Part shown: piece after piece, positions 1-6,632 of the stretch
Numbering within the stretch: position 1 is the first letter of the stretch
How the letters are laid out: each line of letters begins with the position of its first letter
From: Bacteroidota bacterium
GTDB taxonomy: Bacteria > Bacteroidota > Bacteroidia > Chitinophagales > Chitinophagaceae
DNA length: 8,982 bases
Reading direction: 5' to 3'
Assembly: GCA_028875955.1 (NCBI GenBank)
Contig: JAGWTX010000064.1
Location: 1-8,982, forward strand
Notes under the pieces: generated by a model
Databases searched by the model: none
What the model was told of the DNA's origin: nothing
Seen by the model: the letters and a program-made list of their open reading frames with translations, nothing else
Made by a program: the position numbers and the translations under genes

Positions 1-241
1 CCAGCTTTATATCAGTGATCCGGTTGCCAGTGTAACAAGGGCTGTAAAAGAATTGAAGGGTTTTCAGAAAGTAAGTTTACAACCTGGTGAAACGAGGAAG
101 ATCAGTTTTCCCATCACAACAGACCTGTTAAGTTTTTATAACAGCGATTTGAAAAAAGTATGGGAGCCGGGTAAGTTCATCATAGAGATCGGGACATCAT
201 CTGCTTCAGTTCAAAAAGCAGAAGTGAATTGGCAGAAATAA
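1..241 (+). CDS. GH3 family glycoside hydrolase (beta-glucosidase type), C-terminal fragment
   Basis: Only the last 79 codons are in the window, read in the frame beginning at base 2 and ending at TAA 239-241. The visible part is the fibronectin type III-like domain that closes many GH3 beta-glucosidases and beta-xylosidases. Recognisable pieces are QLYISDPVASVTRAVKELKG (the strand carrying the conserved R-x-x-K/R-E-L-K-G-F), then KVSLQPGETRKISFPI, and a final strand with W-E-P-G-K-F-x-I-x-I-G. The catalytic (beta/alpha)8 and alpha/beta sandwich domains lie upstream outside the window, so substrate cannot be judged. Members are usually exported to the periplasm and release terminal sugars from oligosaccharides. 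The gene converges on the Dabb gene at 432-752. Family call is firm; specificity is unknown. Confidence 0.88.
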   Translation, partial: QLYISDPVASVTRAVKELKGFQKVSLQPGETRKISFPITTDLLSFYNSDLKKVWEPGKFIIEIGTSSASVQKAEVNWQK

Positions 242-243
242 AA

Positions 244-288
244 TTTCGTATGCTGTTCGCCTGTTTAGTAAGCGACAGCATACGAAAA
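244..288. terminator. Strong hairpin just after the GH3 stop codon, possible bidirectional terminator
   Basis: Left arm 244-260 (TTTCGTATGCTGTTCGC) pairs with right arm 272-288 (GCGACAGCATACGAAA) with one bulged T, leaving an 11-nt loop. The stem begins two bases after the GH3 stop codon. There is no clean U-tract on either side: the plus strand is followed by an A-rich run and the minus strand by AAATTTTA. It could end or stabilise the GH3 mRNA, or stop read-through from the minus-strand operon. The pairing is seen directly; the terminator role is inference. Confidence 0.55.
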
Positions 289-304
289 ATAAATAATTTC
301 TTGT

Positions 305-318
305 CTTTTGATCAAAAG
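305..318. repeat. 14-bp perfect palindrome at the edge of the heptad array
   Basis: CTTTTGATCAAAAG is a perfect palindrome. Its right half is the first CAAAAG unit of the tandem array that follows, and its left half is the only inverted copy of that unit. In RNA this single CTTTTG could fold back on any of the following eight units. No protein-binding role is known to me. Confidence 0.6.
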
Positions 319-420
319 TCAAAAGTCAAAAGTCAAAAGGCAAAAGTCAAAAGGCAAAAGTCAAAAGCCAAATGCCAACACGCCAAATGCCAAATGCCAA
401 ATGCCAATGCGCCAATGCGC
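313..420. repeat. Degenerate 7-bp tandem repeat array (CAAAAGN grading into CAAATGC)
   Basis: Eight consecutive heptads CAAAAG(T/G/C) fill 313-368. They are followed by CAAATGC at 369-375, a diverged 8-mer CAACACGC at 376-383, three exact CAAATGC units at 384-404, and two 8-mers CAATGCGC at 405-420. That is about 15 units whose sequence drifts in one direction along the array. The array lies between the 3' ends of two convergent genes and ends 11 bp before the Dabb stop codon. Such low-complexity arrays are expected to vary by replication slippage. Frames opened through it (for example 229-423 and 308-607) are low-complexity lysine/glutamine/asparagine runs and are not credible genes. Confidence 0.85.
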
Positions 421-431
421 TAATCTTTACA

Positions 432-752
432 TCAATACGCATCCACCGAATCAAACACGATTACTTTCTTCCATAAATGCTGGCAGGTATCCACAAAATG
501 CAAATGAATGGGATCAGCCTGGTAGGCATCCTGTGCTTCCTTGTTCGGGAATATGGCCAGCCAGGAAAACTGGTAACTGGTTTCAATCACATCCCGGTTG
601 GTGGTAGCGGGAACGCCGATGTGAAACTGCTGGATAGAAGGTACTTTGCTCAGCGCTTCCAGTCCTTCCAGAAGCGCGGCATGGTCTTCCGGACTATTGG
701 GATCTGCCAGCCAGAAATATACATGATGAATAAAAAGATCCTGCGATAACAT
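432..752 (-). CDS. Dabb (stress-responsive A/B barrel) domain protein
   Basis: This 106-residue protein matches a single Dabb domain (dimeric alpha+beta barrel), of normal size for the family. Marks of the family are HHVYFWL at residues 9-15 opening the first strand, an F-H-I-G-V strand at 43-47, and the S-W-L-A-I-F-P strand followed by A-x-x-A-Y-Q-A-D-P-x-H-L-H-F at about 63-86. There is no signal peptide, so it is probably cytoplasmic. Dabb proteins are mostly uncharacterised; some plant and bacterial relatives act as small cyclases or stress proteins, and no reaction can be assigned here. The ATG at 752 gives the expected N-terminus, with no clear ribosome binding site. It lies 78 bp downstream of the PQQ dehydrogenase gene on the same strand and may be the last gene of that operon. 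Confidence 0.85.
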   Translation of the reverse strand: MLSQDLFIHHVYFWLADPNSPEDHAALLEGLEALSKVPSIQQFHIGVPATTNRDVIETSYQFSWLAIFPNKEAQDAYQADPIHLHFVDTCQHLWKKVIVFDSVDAY

Positions 753-811
753 GGTAAGTTGGGTTATGTGTTTATGAATGCATCAATGATAAAGCAAAAT
801 AACTATAATTA

Positions 812-826
812 AGGGAATAGATCCCT
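812..826 (-). terminator. Possible weak terminator after the PQQ dehydrogenase gene
   Basis: Read on the minus strand, AGGGA-TCTAT-TCCCT forms a 5-bp stem with a 5-nt loop starting five bases after the dehydrogenase stop codon. It is followed by TAATTATAGTTATTTTG, which is T-rich but not a clean run. The stem is short, so it may at most attenuate transcription into the Dabb gene. Confidence 0.25.
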
Positions 827-830
827 GTCG

Positions 831-2984
831 CTATTTTTTCAATCGAAAAGCCACATAACTGTCGCCGCTGGGCTTTCCCAGTTTTCCGCCACCACAGGCA
901 ATCACCAGGTATTGAACTCCGTTTTTTTCATACACACTGGGTGTGGCAAATCCTGCTGCGGGCAGGTCGTGTTCCCAGAGCAGTTGCCCCGTTCTTTTCT
1001 GGAATGCCCTGATCTTATGGTCACTGGTGGCTGCAATAAATACCAGGCCTCCGGCAGTAACAACAGACCCACCATAATTTTCCGTGCCCGAATGGATTCC
1101 CCTGGCTTTCAGTTCCGGATAATCGCCCAGGGTTTGTTTCCATTCTGTTTTACCCGTATTCAGGTTGATGGCCTGTAAACTGCCCCAGGGGGTATCTACG
1201 GCAGGATAGCCTTCTTTGGTGAGAAATTTATTATAGCCGGTGGATGTATAGGGCATGTTGAAATAAGCATCTTCCGCTTTTACCGGCGGGATAAAATTCT
1301 TTGCCTGTAAGGATTTGATGTCTAACACATAGGAGGCCAGTGCTATTTTTTCGCTTTCACTCAATTGTTGATTTGCCGGCATCCTTCTTCTTCCCGTAGC
1401 CAGGAGTTCCGAAAAACCATTGACCGTATATTTCTGTTGAAGATGCAGGAGGGAAGGGTAGTTTCCGGATCCCTGTCTTTCAGTACCATGACAGGCCATA
1501 CAGCTTGTCGAATATATTCTTTTACCGGCTTCAATATTTGTTTCATTCCGTTTCTTTTTATTGGGAACATCCCGCATGGTCAGGATCCAGGGCATTTCGC
1601 TGGCGTTGACATACAATATTCCGGTTGTGGTGTCAAAGGAGGAACCTCCCCATTCGGCACCGCCGTCAAAACCCGGAAAAATAATCGTTCCCTGTTTGGA
1701 AGGCGGCGTAAACATATGATCATGCAAAGTGGCAGCCCATCTTTTTTTGATGTCCTGAAAAGAAGAATCGGGTACCAGGTGATTCAGATCCTTTTCTGTC
1801 AGCAACTGTCTGACGAAGGGTTTGGGAAAATCGGGCATGGGTTGTGTTGGCCAGACAAGTTCCTCTTTGAGATCCGTTGAAGTGGGTACCGGTTTTTCCG
1901 GAATGGGATAGATGGGTTTGCCCGTGGTTCTGTCCAGTAAAAAAATAAAACCCGATTTGGTCAGCTGTGCAATGGCTTCTATTCTTTTCCCGTCTTTTTG
2001 CAGGTTAACGAGAACCGGCGCAGCAGGCAGGTCCCTGTCCCAGATATCATGGTGTACGGTTTGGTAATGCCAGATTTTCTTACCGGTTTTCGCATCCAGT
2101 GCCAGTATCGAATTGGCATAGAGATCCGCCCCCAGTCTTTTACCCCCATAAAAATCATAACTCGCCGAACCAATCGGGGCATATACGATGCCTTTTTCTT
2201 CATCCATACTGAATCCGGCCCAGGCATTGGCGCCACCGATATGCTGGTAAGCATTTTTATCCTGCCAGGATTCGTAACCTTCTTCACCTGGTTGCGGAAT
2301 CGTATGGAACAGCCATTTCAGTTTACCGGTATATACATCATAGGCCCGGATATAACCCGGTGCGGCATCTGCAGATTCGGCCACCCTGGTTCCGAGGATG
2401 AGCAGGTTTTGATAAATGATACCCGGTGTAGTGGAAGCGATATACAAACTCTGCAGGTCCCTGCCCATGTCCTTGTGCAGATCCAGTTTACCCTTGTCTC
2501 CAAAACTTTCGACGGGCAAGCCTTTTACCGCATCGATGCAATACAAATCAGATCCGGCCGCATAAAAAATCCTTTTGTCTTTTCCCTGGTTACTGAAATA
2601 GGTTACCCCTCTGCAGACATTCATCGAAAAGTTATTCTTTCCTTTACCCTGAGAAGTAGCTACCGGATCAAATGTCCAGATCGCTTTGCCGGTTGCCGCA
2701 TCCAGTGCAAACAGTTTCAGTTTGGGTGATACGCCATACAATACGCCATCGACCACCAATGGATTTACCTGAATCTGTGTTTTGGCATCCGCATCACCGG
2801 TATGGTATTCCCAGCCTATGGCTAATTGGGAAACATTGTTGGTGTCAATTGACCGTAAGGAACTGTAATGATTGTTGGCTTTGTTGCCCCCATATACGGT
2901 CCATTCTGTCTGATAGGAAGAGCAGGAAGAGAATGCAATCAATAAAACAGCTATGGACAGATAAGTGAAGAATGGGTTGTTCAT
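831..2984 (-). CDS. PQQ-dependent dehydrogenase lipoprotein with inserted cytochrome c domain (membrane glucose dehydrogenase-like)
   Basis: The 717-residue product is a quinoprotein beta-propeller of the membrane glucose dehydrogenase (Gcd-like) type. It oxidises a sugar or alcohol with PQQ as cofactor and probably passes electrons to its own haem. The N-terminus is a lipoprotein signal ending F-S-S-C with Cys21, replacing the five-helix anchor of Gcd. Propeller motifs include LFALDAATGKAIW (91-103), NVCRGVTYF (122-130), the active-site segment QTVHHDIWDRDLPAAPVL (308-325), FLLDRTTGKPI (348-358) and a last stretch GTENYGGSVVTAGGLVFIAA (633-652). A cytochrome c domain lies at about 483-560, with haem motif CMACH at 495-499 and likely Met ligand M535 in RRRMP; it is inserted before the last blades rather than at the C-terminus. 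The gene follows the ABC ATPase gene by 103 bp. No pqq biosynthesis genes are visible. Substrate is not determined. Confidence 0.92.
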   Translation of the reverse strand: MNNPFFTYLSIAVLLIAFSSCSSYQTEWTVYGGNKANNHYSSLRSIDTNNVSQLAIGWEYHTGDADAKTQIQVNPLVVDGVLYGVSPKLKLFALDAATGKAIWTFDPVATSQGKGKNNFSMNVCRGVTYFSNQGKDKRIFYAAGSDLYCIDAVKGLPVESFGDKGKLDLHKDMGRDLQSLYIASTTPGIIYQNLLILGTRVAESADAAPGYIRAYDVYTGKLKWLFHTIPQPGEEGYESWQDKNAYQHIGGANAWAGFSMDEEKGIVYAPIGSASYDFYGGKRLGADLYANSILALDAKTGKKIWHYQTVHHDIWDRDLPAAPVLVNLQKDGKRIEAIAQLTKSGFIFLLDRTTGKPIYPIPEKPVPTSTDLKEELVWPTQPMPDFPKPFVRQLLTEKDLNHLVPDSSFQDIKKRWAATLHDHMFTPPSKQGTIIFPGFDGGAEWGGSSFDTTTGILYVNASEMPWILTMRDVPNKKKRNETNIEAGKRIYSTSCMACHGTERQGSGNYPSLLHLQQKYTVNGFSELLATGRRRMPANQQLSESEKIALASYVLDIKSLQAKNFIPPVKAEDAYFNMPYTSTGYNKFLTKEGYPAVDTPWGSLQAINLNTGKTEWKQTLGDYPELKARGIHSGTENYGGSVVTAGGLVFIAATSDHKIRAFQKRTGQLLWEHDLPAAGFATPSVYEKNGVQYLVIACGGGKLGKPSGDSYVAFRLKK

Positions 2985-3087
2985 GTGAATGTTTGCGATA
3001 AATCAGATCGATTATGGAATGATAGGTTGAAACGTTTTTTGCTCCAGCCGGTTCAATGTACAAAATGTTGGGAATATCCTTCATCGG

Positions 3088-3747
3088 CTATGGATGCATT
3101 TTTGCATAGCCCAATGCTTCAATATCTGTTTCGCTTTTTATGAGATGTGTTTTCCCGTTGGCGAGTACATATAAGTTGTCACAGATATCCATTACCTGCC
3201 TGTGTAAATGATCGGTTAGCAGGATACCCTTGTTTTCTTTTTCTTCCAGCAGTAAATGCTTCACCATTTCAATCTGTATCGGACTCAAATGGGTAAAGGG
3301 CTCGTCCAATAATACAAAAAGTGAGTTGGATTTTACCAGGATATACAACGCAACCAACCGCTGTTCACCCCCGGAAAGCGTTCCCACCCTTGTCGAAAGG
3401 TTTTCGGTGAACCCGGGAAATTTTTCTGTAAATATGGAAAAGTCCAACGCAAAATCCTGGAAAACCCTTTTTAGCGTAAGTGATTTTGGAATAAAGTTGA
3501 ATTGTGGAAGATAACGTAACAGGTCAGGTTTTTGATAGGCATCTTTTATGGAAACCCGGTCAATCCTGACAGAGCTTTCGCAGGGCATGGTTCCATAAAG
3601 GATGTTTAACAAACAGGATTTCCCCTGTCCGTTTCTGCCAAGCAGACCCGTGATTTTTCCTGTTTCACTGGACAAATAGATATTTGACAGAATGTTTCTG
3701 TTATCAATTTGAAGTTGGATACTATCTGCTTCCAGATGATGTATCAT
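3088..3747 (-). CDS. ABC transporter ATP-binding protein
   Basis: A complete 219-residue nucleotide-binding domain. Walker A is GRNGQGKS (37-44), the Q-loop glutamine is Q82 in LPQFNF, the signature is LSGGEQ (124-129), Walker B is LFVLLDEP (143-150) with catalytic E149, a D-loop-like segment T-H-L-S-P follows at 152-156, and the H-loop histidine is H180 in LLTDHLH. It therefore looks catalytically competent and would work as a dimer on the cytoplasmic face. Its ATG overlaps the stop of the small membrane protein gene upstream (ATGA), a strong sign of translational coupling and a shared complex. What is moved, or whether anything is moved, is unknown. The sequence is typical of short ABC-2-type export or regulatory ATPases; it lacks features of carbohydrate importer ATPases, such as a C-terminal regulatory domain. 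Confidence 0.93.
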   Translation of the reverse strand: MIHHLEADSIQLQIDNRNILSNIYLSSETGKITGLLGRNGQGKSCLLNILYGTMPCESSVRIDRVSIKDAYQKPDLLRYLPQFNFIPKSLTLKRVFQDFALDFSIFTEKFPGFTENLSTRVGTLSGGEQRLVALYILVKSNSLFVLLDEPFTHLSPIQIEMVKHLLLEEKENKGILLTDHLHRQVMDICDNLYVLANGKTHLIKSETDIEALGYAKMHP

Positions 3748-4052
3748 CGATAATGATTAACCAGGATGATCAGAAAGAGATATAAGACGATATCAAAGAA
3801 AAGGGTAACCACCCACAGCCCTAATTTTGAAATCCCCAGATTCCGATAATAATAATATTCCTTGCTTTTGTAGGAATTGATGAAATGATAGGTGATCCCC
3901 AGTGAAGCAATTTTCAGCCAGAAAAGCATGGAAAAACTACTAAACCCGTTTTTCCAGAAAATGCTGATACAGCACAGGTTTATCAAGAGCGATACGATTA
4001 CGAAACTTCTGTAAAAAGTTCCCATAAGTCGTATCGTTCTTAGTATCGGCAA
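3744..4052 (-). CDS. Small three-helix membrane protein, probable partner of the ABC ATPase
   Basis: The product of about 102 residues has three hydrophobic segments at roughly 15-33, 38-58 and 77-98. Positive charges at the N-terminus (R5, R8, R15) and at 62-76 (K62, K64, R70, K76) suggest N-in, C-out topology. The cytosolic stretch KEYYYYRNLGISKLGLW (64-80) resembles the short coupling-helix region of ABC-2-type permeases. The stop overlaps the ATPase start by four bases. The start is uncertain: the codon at 4052-4050 is TTG, the first ATG is residue 10 at 4025-4023 (giving 93 residues), and the frame is open upstream to a TAA at 4079-4077 without an ATG. I keep TTG because the basic helix before the ATG looks coding. 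At half or less the size of a normal permease, it may form oligomers or be only one part of the membrane channel. I do not recognise a named family. Confidence 0.75.
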   Translation of the reverse strand: MPILRTIRLMGTFYRSFVIVSLLINLCCISIFWKNGFSSFSMLFWLKIASLGITYHFINSYKSKEYYYYRNLGISKLGLWVVTLFFDIVLYLFLIILVNHYR

Positions 4053-4080
4053 TGTAAGGATTTCTGACAGGCTGTTTTAA

Positions 4081-5274
4081 TTACTCAATGGTTTGCTCTG
4101 TAATCTTTCCGCTGTGTTTGTTTTTCAGAATAAGTTTCCTGGCACCAAAATGGGTCATTTCTTCTTTGATGAGATAATGGTCAGCATCATAATCCACGAG
4201 ATGACTTTCTTTCGTAAGCCCCGTCTTTCCCCGCCAGATATCCAGTTGAACCGGTTCCCATAATTTGGTTTTGGCAGAGCGGTAAGCGGCATCGAGTATG
4301 GCATTCACCACATAGCCATCATAAAAACTTTCTTTGGGCTGTTCGTTTTTATCCAGCGCATTAAACATATCCATGAACATATGGTTATAACCCAGTTCAT
4401 TCAATTCATCTCCCACCGGAAATAACCATCCCGTATTGCTTTCCGCTTTTTCGGCCAGATAGTCACCGCCTTTACCGGTGGTAAACATATCAAACCCGGT
4501 GCGTAAAAAACTGTTGATCCAGATCGTTCCTTCGGTGCCCATGACTTCATCCCTGAGATCGAGTCCTCCGCGAAAAGTCCAGCTTACTTCAAACTGACCG
4601 ATCGCACCATTCTCATATTTTACAAGCCCGATGGCATGGTCTTCCGCATCAATGGGTTTCACCTGTGTATCGGCCCAGCACATCACTTCTATCGGTTTGA
4701 TGTCTTTACCAATATAGCTTCTGGTGATCTCCACGCAATGGCAACCCAGATCCAGGATACAACCGCCACCGGCCTGTTCAATATCCCAGAACCATTCGCT
4801 GTGCGGGCCGGGATGGGTTTCTCTTGACTTTGCCCACAGGATCCTTCCCAATGCCCCATTCTTTACGCTTTCATTGGCTTTGATAAACTTGGGTGTATAG
4901 ACCAGGTCTTCCAGGTAGCCGTTAAAAATACCGGCTTCCTCAACAGCGAGTAACATGCGTTTGGCTTCTTCCGCATTGCGGCCCAGGGGCTTGGTGGTCA
5001 TAACCGCTTTCTTGTGTTTGCAGCACAGCAGTACGGCTTCTTCGTGCAGGTTATTGGGCAGGGCGATACAAACAATATCCACATCCGGGTGGGCAATGGC
5101 TTCTTCCATATCCAGGGTCCAGTGGGTACAGCCATAGTCTTCTGCAAATTTTTTGGCAGATACTTCCCTGCGGGAATAGATACTGATCACTTTATCCCGG
5201 CTTCTGTATCCCTGGATGGAGTCTGCATAAAAGCGGCCGATAAAACCCGAACCTAACATGGCAATTTTTTTCAT
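4081..5274 (-). CDS. Gfo/Idh/MocA family NAD(P)-dependent oxidoreductase
   Basis: This 397-residue protein has the two-domain layout of the family. An N-terminal Rossmann fold opens with MLGSGFIG (6-13, GxGxxG). The conserved Lys-Pro is K95-P96 in TTKPLG, where most members have EKP. The C-terminal alpha/beta domain carries the catalytic-site signature D-L-G-C-H (175-179). The end VVNAILDAAYRSAKTKLWEP (322-341) is typical of the family. There is no signal peptide or Tat motif, so it should act in the cytoplasm. Members oxidise or reduce sugars and inositols; relatives such as ThuB act with ThuA proteins on disaccharides at C3, which fits the ThuA gene nearby but does not prove the reaction. 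It lies 67 bp downstream of the MFS gene and 28 bp before the small membrane protein gene, so it is probably in the same operon. Confidence 0.93.
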   Translation of the reverse strand: MKKIAMLGSGFIGRFYADSIQGYRSRDKVISIYSRREVSAKKFAEDYGCTHWTLDMEEAIAHPDVDIVCIALPNNLHEEAVLLCCKHKKAVMTTKPLGRNAEEAKRMLLAVEEAGIFNGYLEDLVYTPKFIKANESVKNGALGRILWAKSRETHPGPHSEWFWDIEQAGGGCILDLGCHCVEITRSYIGKDIKPIEVMCWADTQVKPIDAEDHAIGLVKYENGAIGQFEVSWTFRGGLDLRDEVMGTEGTIWINSFLRTGFDMFTTGKGGDYLAEKAESNTGWLFPVGDELNELGYNHMFMDMFNALDKNEQPKESFYDGYVVNAILDAAYRSAKTKLWEPVQLDIWRGKTGLTKESHLVDYDADHYLIKEEMTHFGARKLILKNKHSGKITEQTIE

Positions 5275-5341
5275 AGCAATATTTTTTGATAGCTTTCTTT
5301 ATATAAATGTGATGCAACTTAATCTTATTAAATAGAATGTA

Positions 5342-6535
5342 TCAGGAAGCAGGGATCTCCTTTTTCTCCCTGAAAAATAGGATGAAATACACCAATACCC
5401 CCAGGGCAATCATCGCCGGTACTTTCCAGATGCTTAACCAGTCATGCGTATCTGCGGTTATTTTGTGCTGGTCTACAATATAGCCGGAATACCAGGTACC
5501 GATAAACATGCCCACACCATAGGTTGCGAATGTAAATAAACCCTGCGCGGCATTCTTGATTTTTTCGCCGGCTTTTTTCTCCGTATACATATAACCCGTT
5601 ACAAAAAAGAAATCATAACAGATGCCATGTAAGAGGATGCCTGCATATAACATCCAGCTTCCGGTTTCTGCATTGCCATAGGCAAAACAAACATAACGCA
5701 GGATCCAGGCGGTCATCCCCATCAGGAGCATCTTCTTGACACCGATCCGGTTAAACAGGAAGGGTATGGCCAGAATAAATACAGCTTCAGATACCTGTCC
5801 CAGTGTCATTTTACTCGCCGCATTACTGAAATGAATTTCATTCAGGAAGGGATTGGCAAATCCGTAATAAAAGGAAAGCGGGATACAAACCAATATCGCC
5901 GCGATAAAGAAAACGAGATAAGGTTTTTCTTTGAACAAGACAAAGGCTTCCGTACCCAATGCTTTGGAAGCATCTGTATTTTGCGCCTTGGGTGGGGTAT
6001 TGGGCAGTGCGAAACTGAGTAATCCCAGTCCGGCAGAAACAGCGGCCGCAATATAAAATGTGGTGGAAGTGGTTTCAATTCCCATTTCACCGATGATCAG
6101 TCCTGCCGCAATCCAGCCCAATGTGCCAAATACCCTGATCCAGGGAAACTGTTTACCCGGGTCGGTCATTTGCGAGAAAGCCACACTGTTGCTCAGGGCG
6201 ATCGTTGGCATATACATCAGGGAATAGGCAAGTATGATCCAATAAAAAGTCTGGCTGTTTTCAATACGGGTGGCCAGTACCAACAGAACGGCGCCTATCA
6301 GGTGCAACACACCCATGATTTTCTGGGCTGCAAAAAAACGGTCGGCGATCAGACCCACGAAAAAAGGGGAGATCATGGTGGCAATGGCCAGTGCGCTGTA
6401 AGTTGCCCCGATTTCCACACCCGATGCATGCAGGTGATTGACCATATAGGTACCCATGGTCACATACCAGGCTCCCCAGATGAAATATTCAAAAAACATC
6501 ATGGATGCCAACAGGGAGCCGGTTTTTGTTTTCAT
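5342..6535 (-). CDS. MFS transporter, nucleoside:H+ symporter (NHS)-like
   Basis: A 397-residue integral membrane protein with about 12 hydrophobic segments in two halves joined by a cytoplasmic loop at about 178-203. The opening FFEYFIWGAWYVTMGTYM (14-31) is characteristic of the nucleoside:H+ symporter-like group of MFS proteins. A motif A-like GLIADRFF (61-68) follows helix 2, and FPWIRVFGTLGWIAAG (130-145) is another conserved stretch. In Bacteroidota and Planctomycetota such carriers often sit beside Gfo/Idh/MocA oxidoreductases and sugar-active enzymes, so the cargo may be a sugar or glycoside and not a nucleoside; this is inference from context. It appears to be the first gene of the minus-strand block and faces the ThuA gene across a 97-bp divergent region. 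Confidence 0.9.
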   Translation of the reverse strand: MKTKTGSLLASMMFFEYFIWGAWYVTMGTYMVNHLHASGVEIGATYSALAIATMISPFFVGLIADRFFAAQKIMGVLHLIGAVLLVLATRIENSQTFYWIILAYSLMYMPTIALSNSVAFSQMTDPGKQFPWIRVFGTLGWIAAGLIIGEMGIETTSTTFYIAAAVSAGLGLLSFALPNTPPKAQNTDASKALGTEAFVLFKEKPYLVFFIAAILVCIPLSFYYGFANPFLNEIHFSNAASKMTLGQVSEAVFILAIPFLFNRIGVKKMLLMGMTAWILRYVCFAYGNAETGSWMLYAGILLHGICYDFFFVTGYMYTEKKAGEKIKNAAQGLFTFATYGVGMFIGTWYSGYIVDQHKITADTHDWLSIWKVPAMIALGVLVYFILFFREKKEIPAS

Positions 6536-6563
6536 AATACAGGTGTATTTGGTTTTCTTTTGG

Positions 6564-6594
6564 TAGATTTATCCTCTTGATGAATCGCTTTCAA
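6564..6594 (-). promoter_or_regulatory. Candidate Bacteroidota-type promoter for the MFS operon
   Basis: On the minus strand a TTG (6594-6592) is followed after 20 bp by TAAATCTA (6571-6564). This partly fits the Bacteroidota primary sigma pattern TTTG-N19-21-TAnnTTTG; the second box matches only TAnnT. Transcription would start about 20 bp before the ATG. The match is weak and chance is possible in AT-rich DNA. Confidence 0.25.
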
Positions 6595-6608
6595 TTTAGC
6601 TAAATTAT
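6577..6608 (+). promoter_or_regulatory. Candidate Bacteroidota-type promoter for the ThuA gene
   Basis: TTG at 6577-6579 is followed after 21 bp by TAAATTAT at 6601-6608, which fits TAnnTT of the Bacteroidota -7 element but lacks the final TG. It would give a leader of roughly 18 nt. The palindrome at 6593-6606 overlaps the -7 box. Tentative. Confidence 0.25.
6593..6606. promoter_or_regulatory. 14-bp perfect palindrome in the divergent region, candidate operator
   Basis: AATTTAGCTAAATT is perfectly self-complementary and lies in the 97-bp gap between the divergent MFS and ThuA genes. It overlaps the candidate -33 element of one predicted promoter and the -7 element of the other, so a dimeric regulator bound here could control both sides. 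No regulator gene is in the window. The symmetry is observed; the operator role is inference. Confidence 0.4.
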
Positions 6609-6632
6609 AAACAACCCACCTTAATTTTCCCT

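Noticed and set aside
313..420. CRISPR array
   Set aside because: Units are 7-8 bp and contiguous, with no spacers and no cas genes.
477..749. Plus-strand open frame of 90 codons
   Set aside because: Exactly opposite the Dabb gene, whose protein is a clear family member.
1365..1880. Plus-strand open frame of 171 codons
   Set aside because: Also antisense to the PQQ dehydrogenase gene, with no domain and an arbitrary composition.
1998..2729. Long plus-strand open frame of 243 codons
   Set aside because: It lies wholly opposite the PQQ dehydrogenase gene, has no recognisable domain, and is explained by the codon pattern of the real gene on the other strand.
2985..3087. Promoter for the PQQ dehydrogenase gene
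   Set aside because: The 103-bp gap is large enough, but I found only a TACATTG without a correctly spaced upstream TTG, so no site is annotated.
5275..5341. Internal promoter before the Gfo/Idh/MocA gene
   Set aside because: The gap is AT-rich and has a TTG and a TATCAAAA, but they are 23 bp apart and match the consensus poorly.
6170..6580. Plus-strand open frame of 136 codons running into the divergent region
   Set aside because: Antisense to the MFS gene for most of its length, rich in His/Gln/Gly without a family pattern, and ends in the promoter gap.
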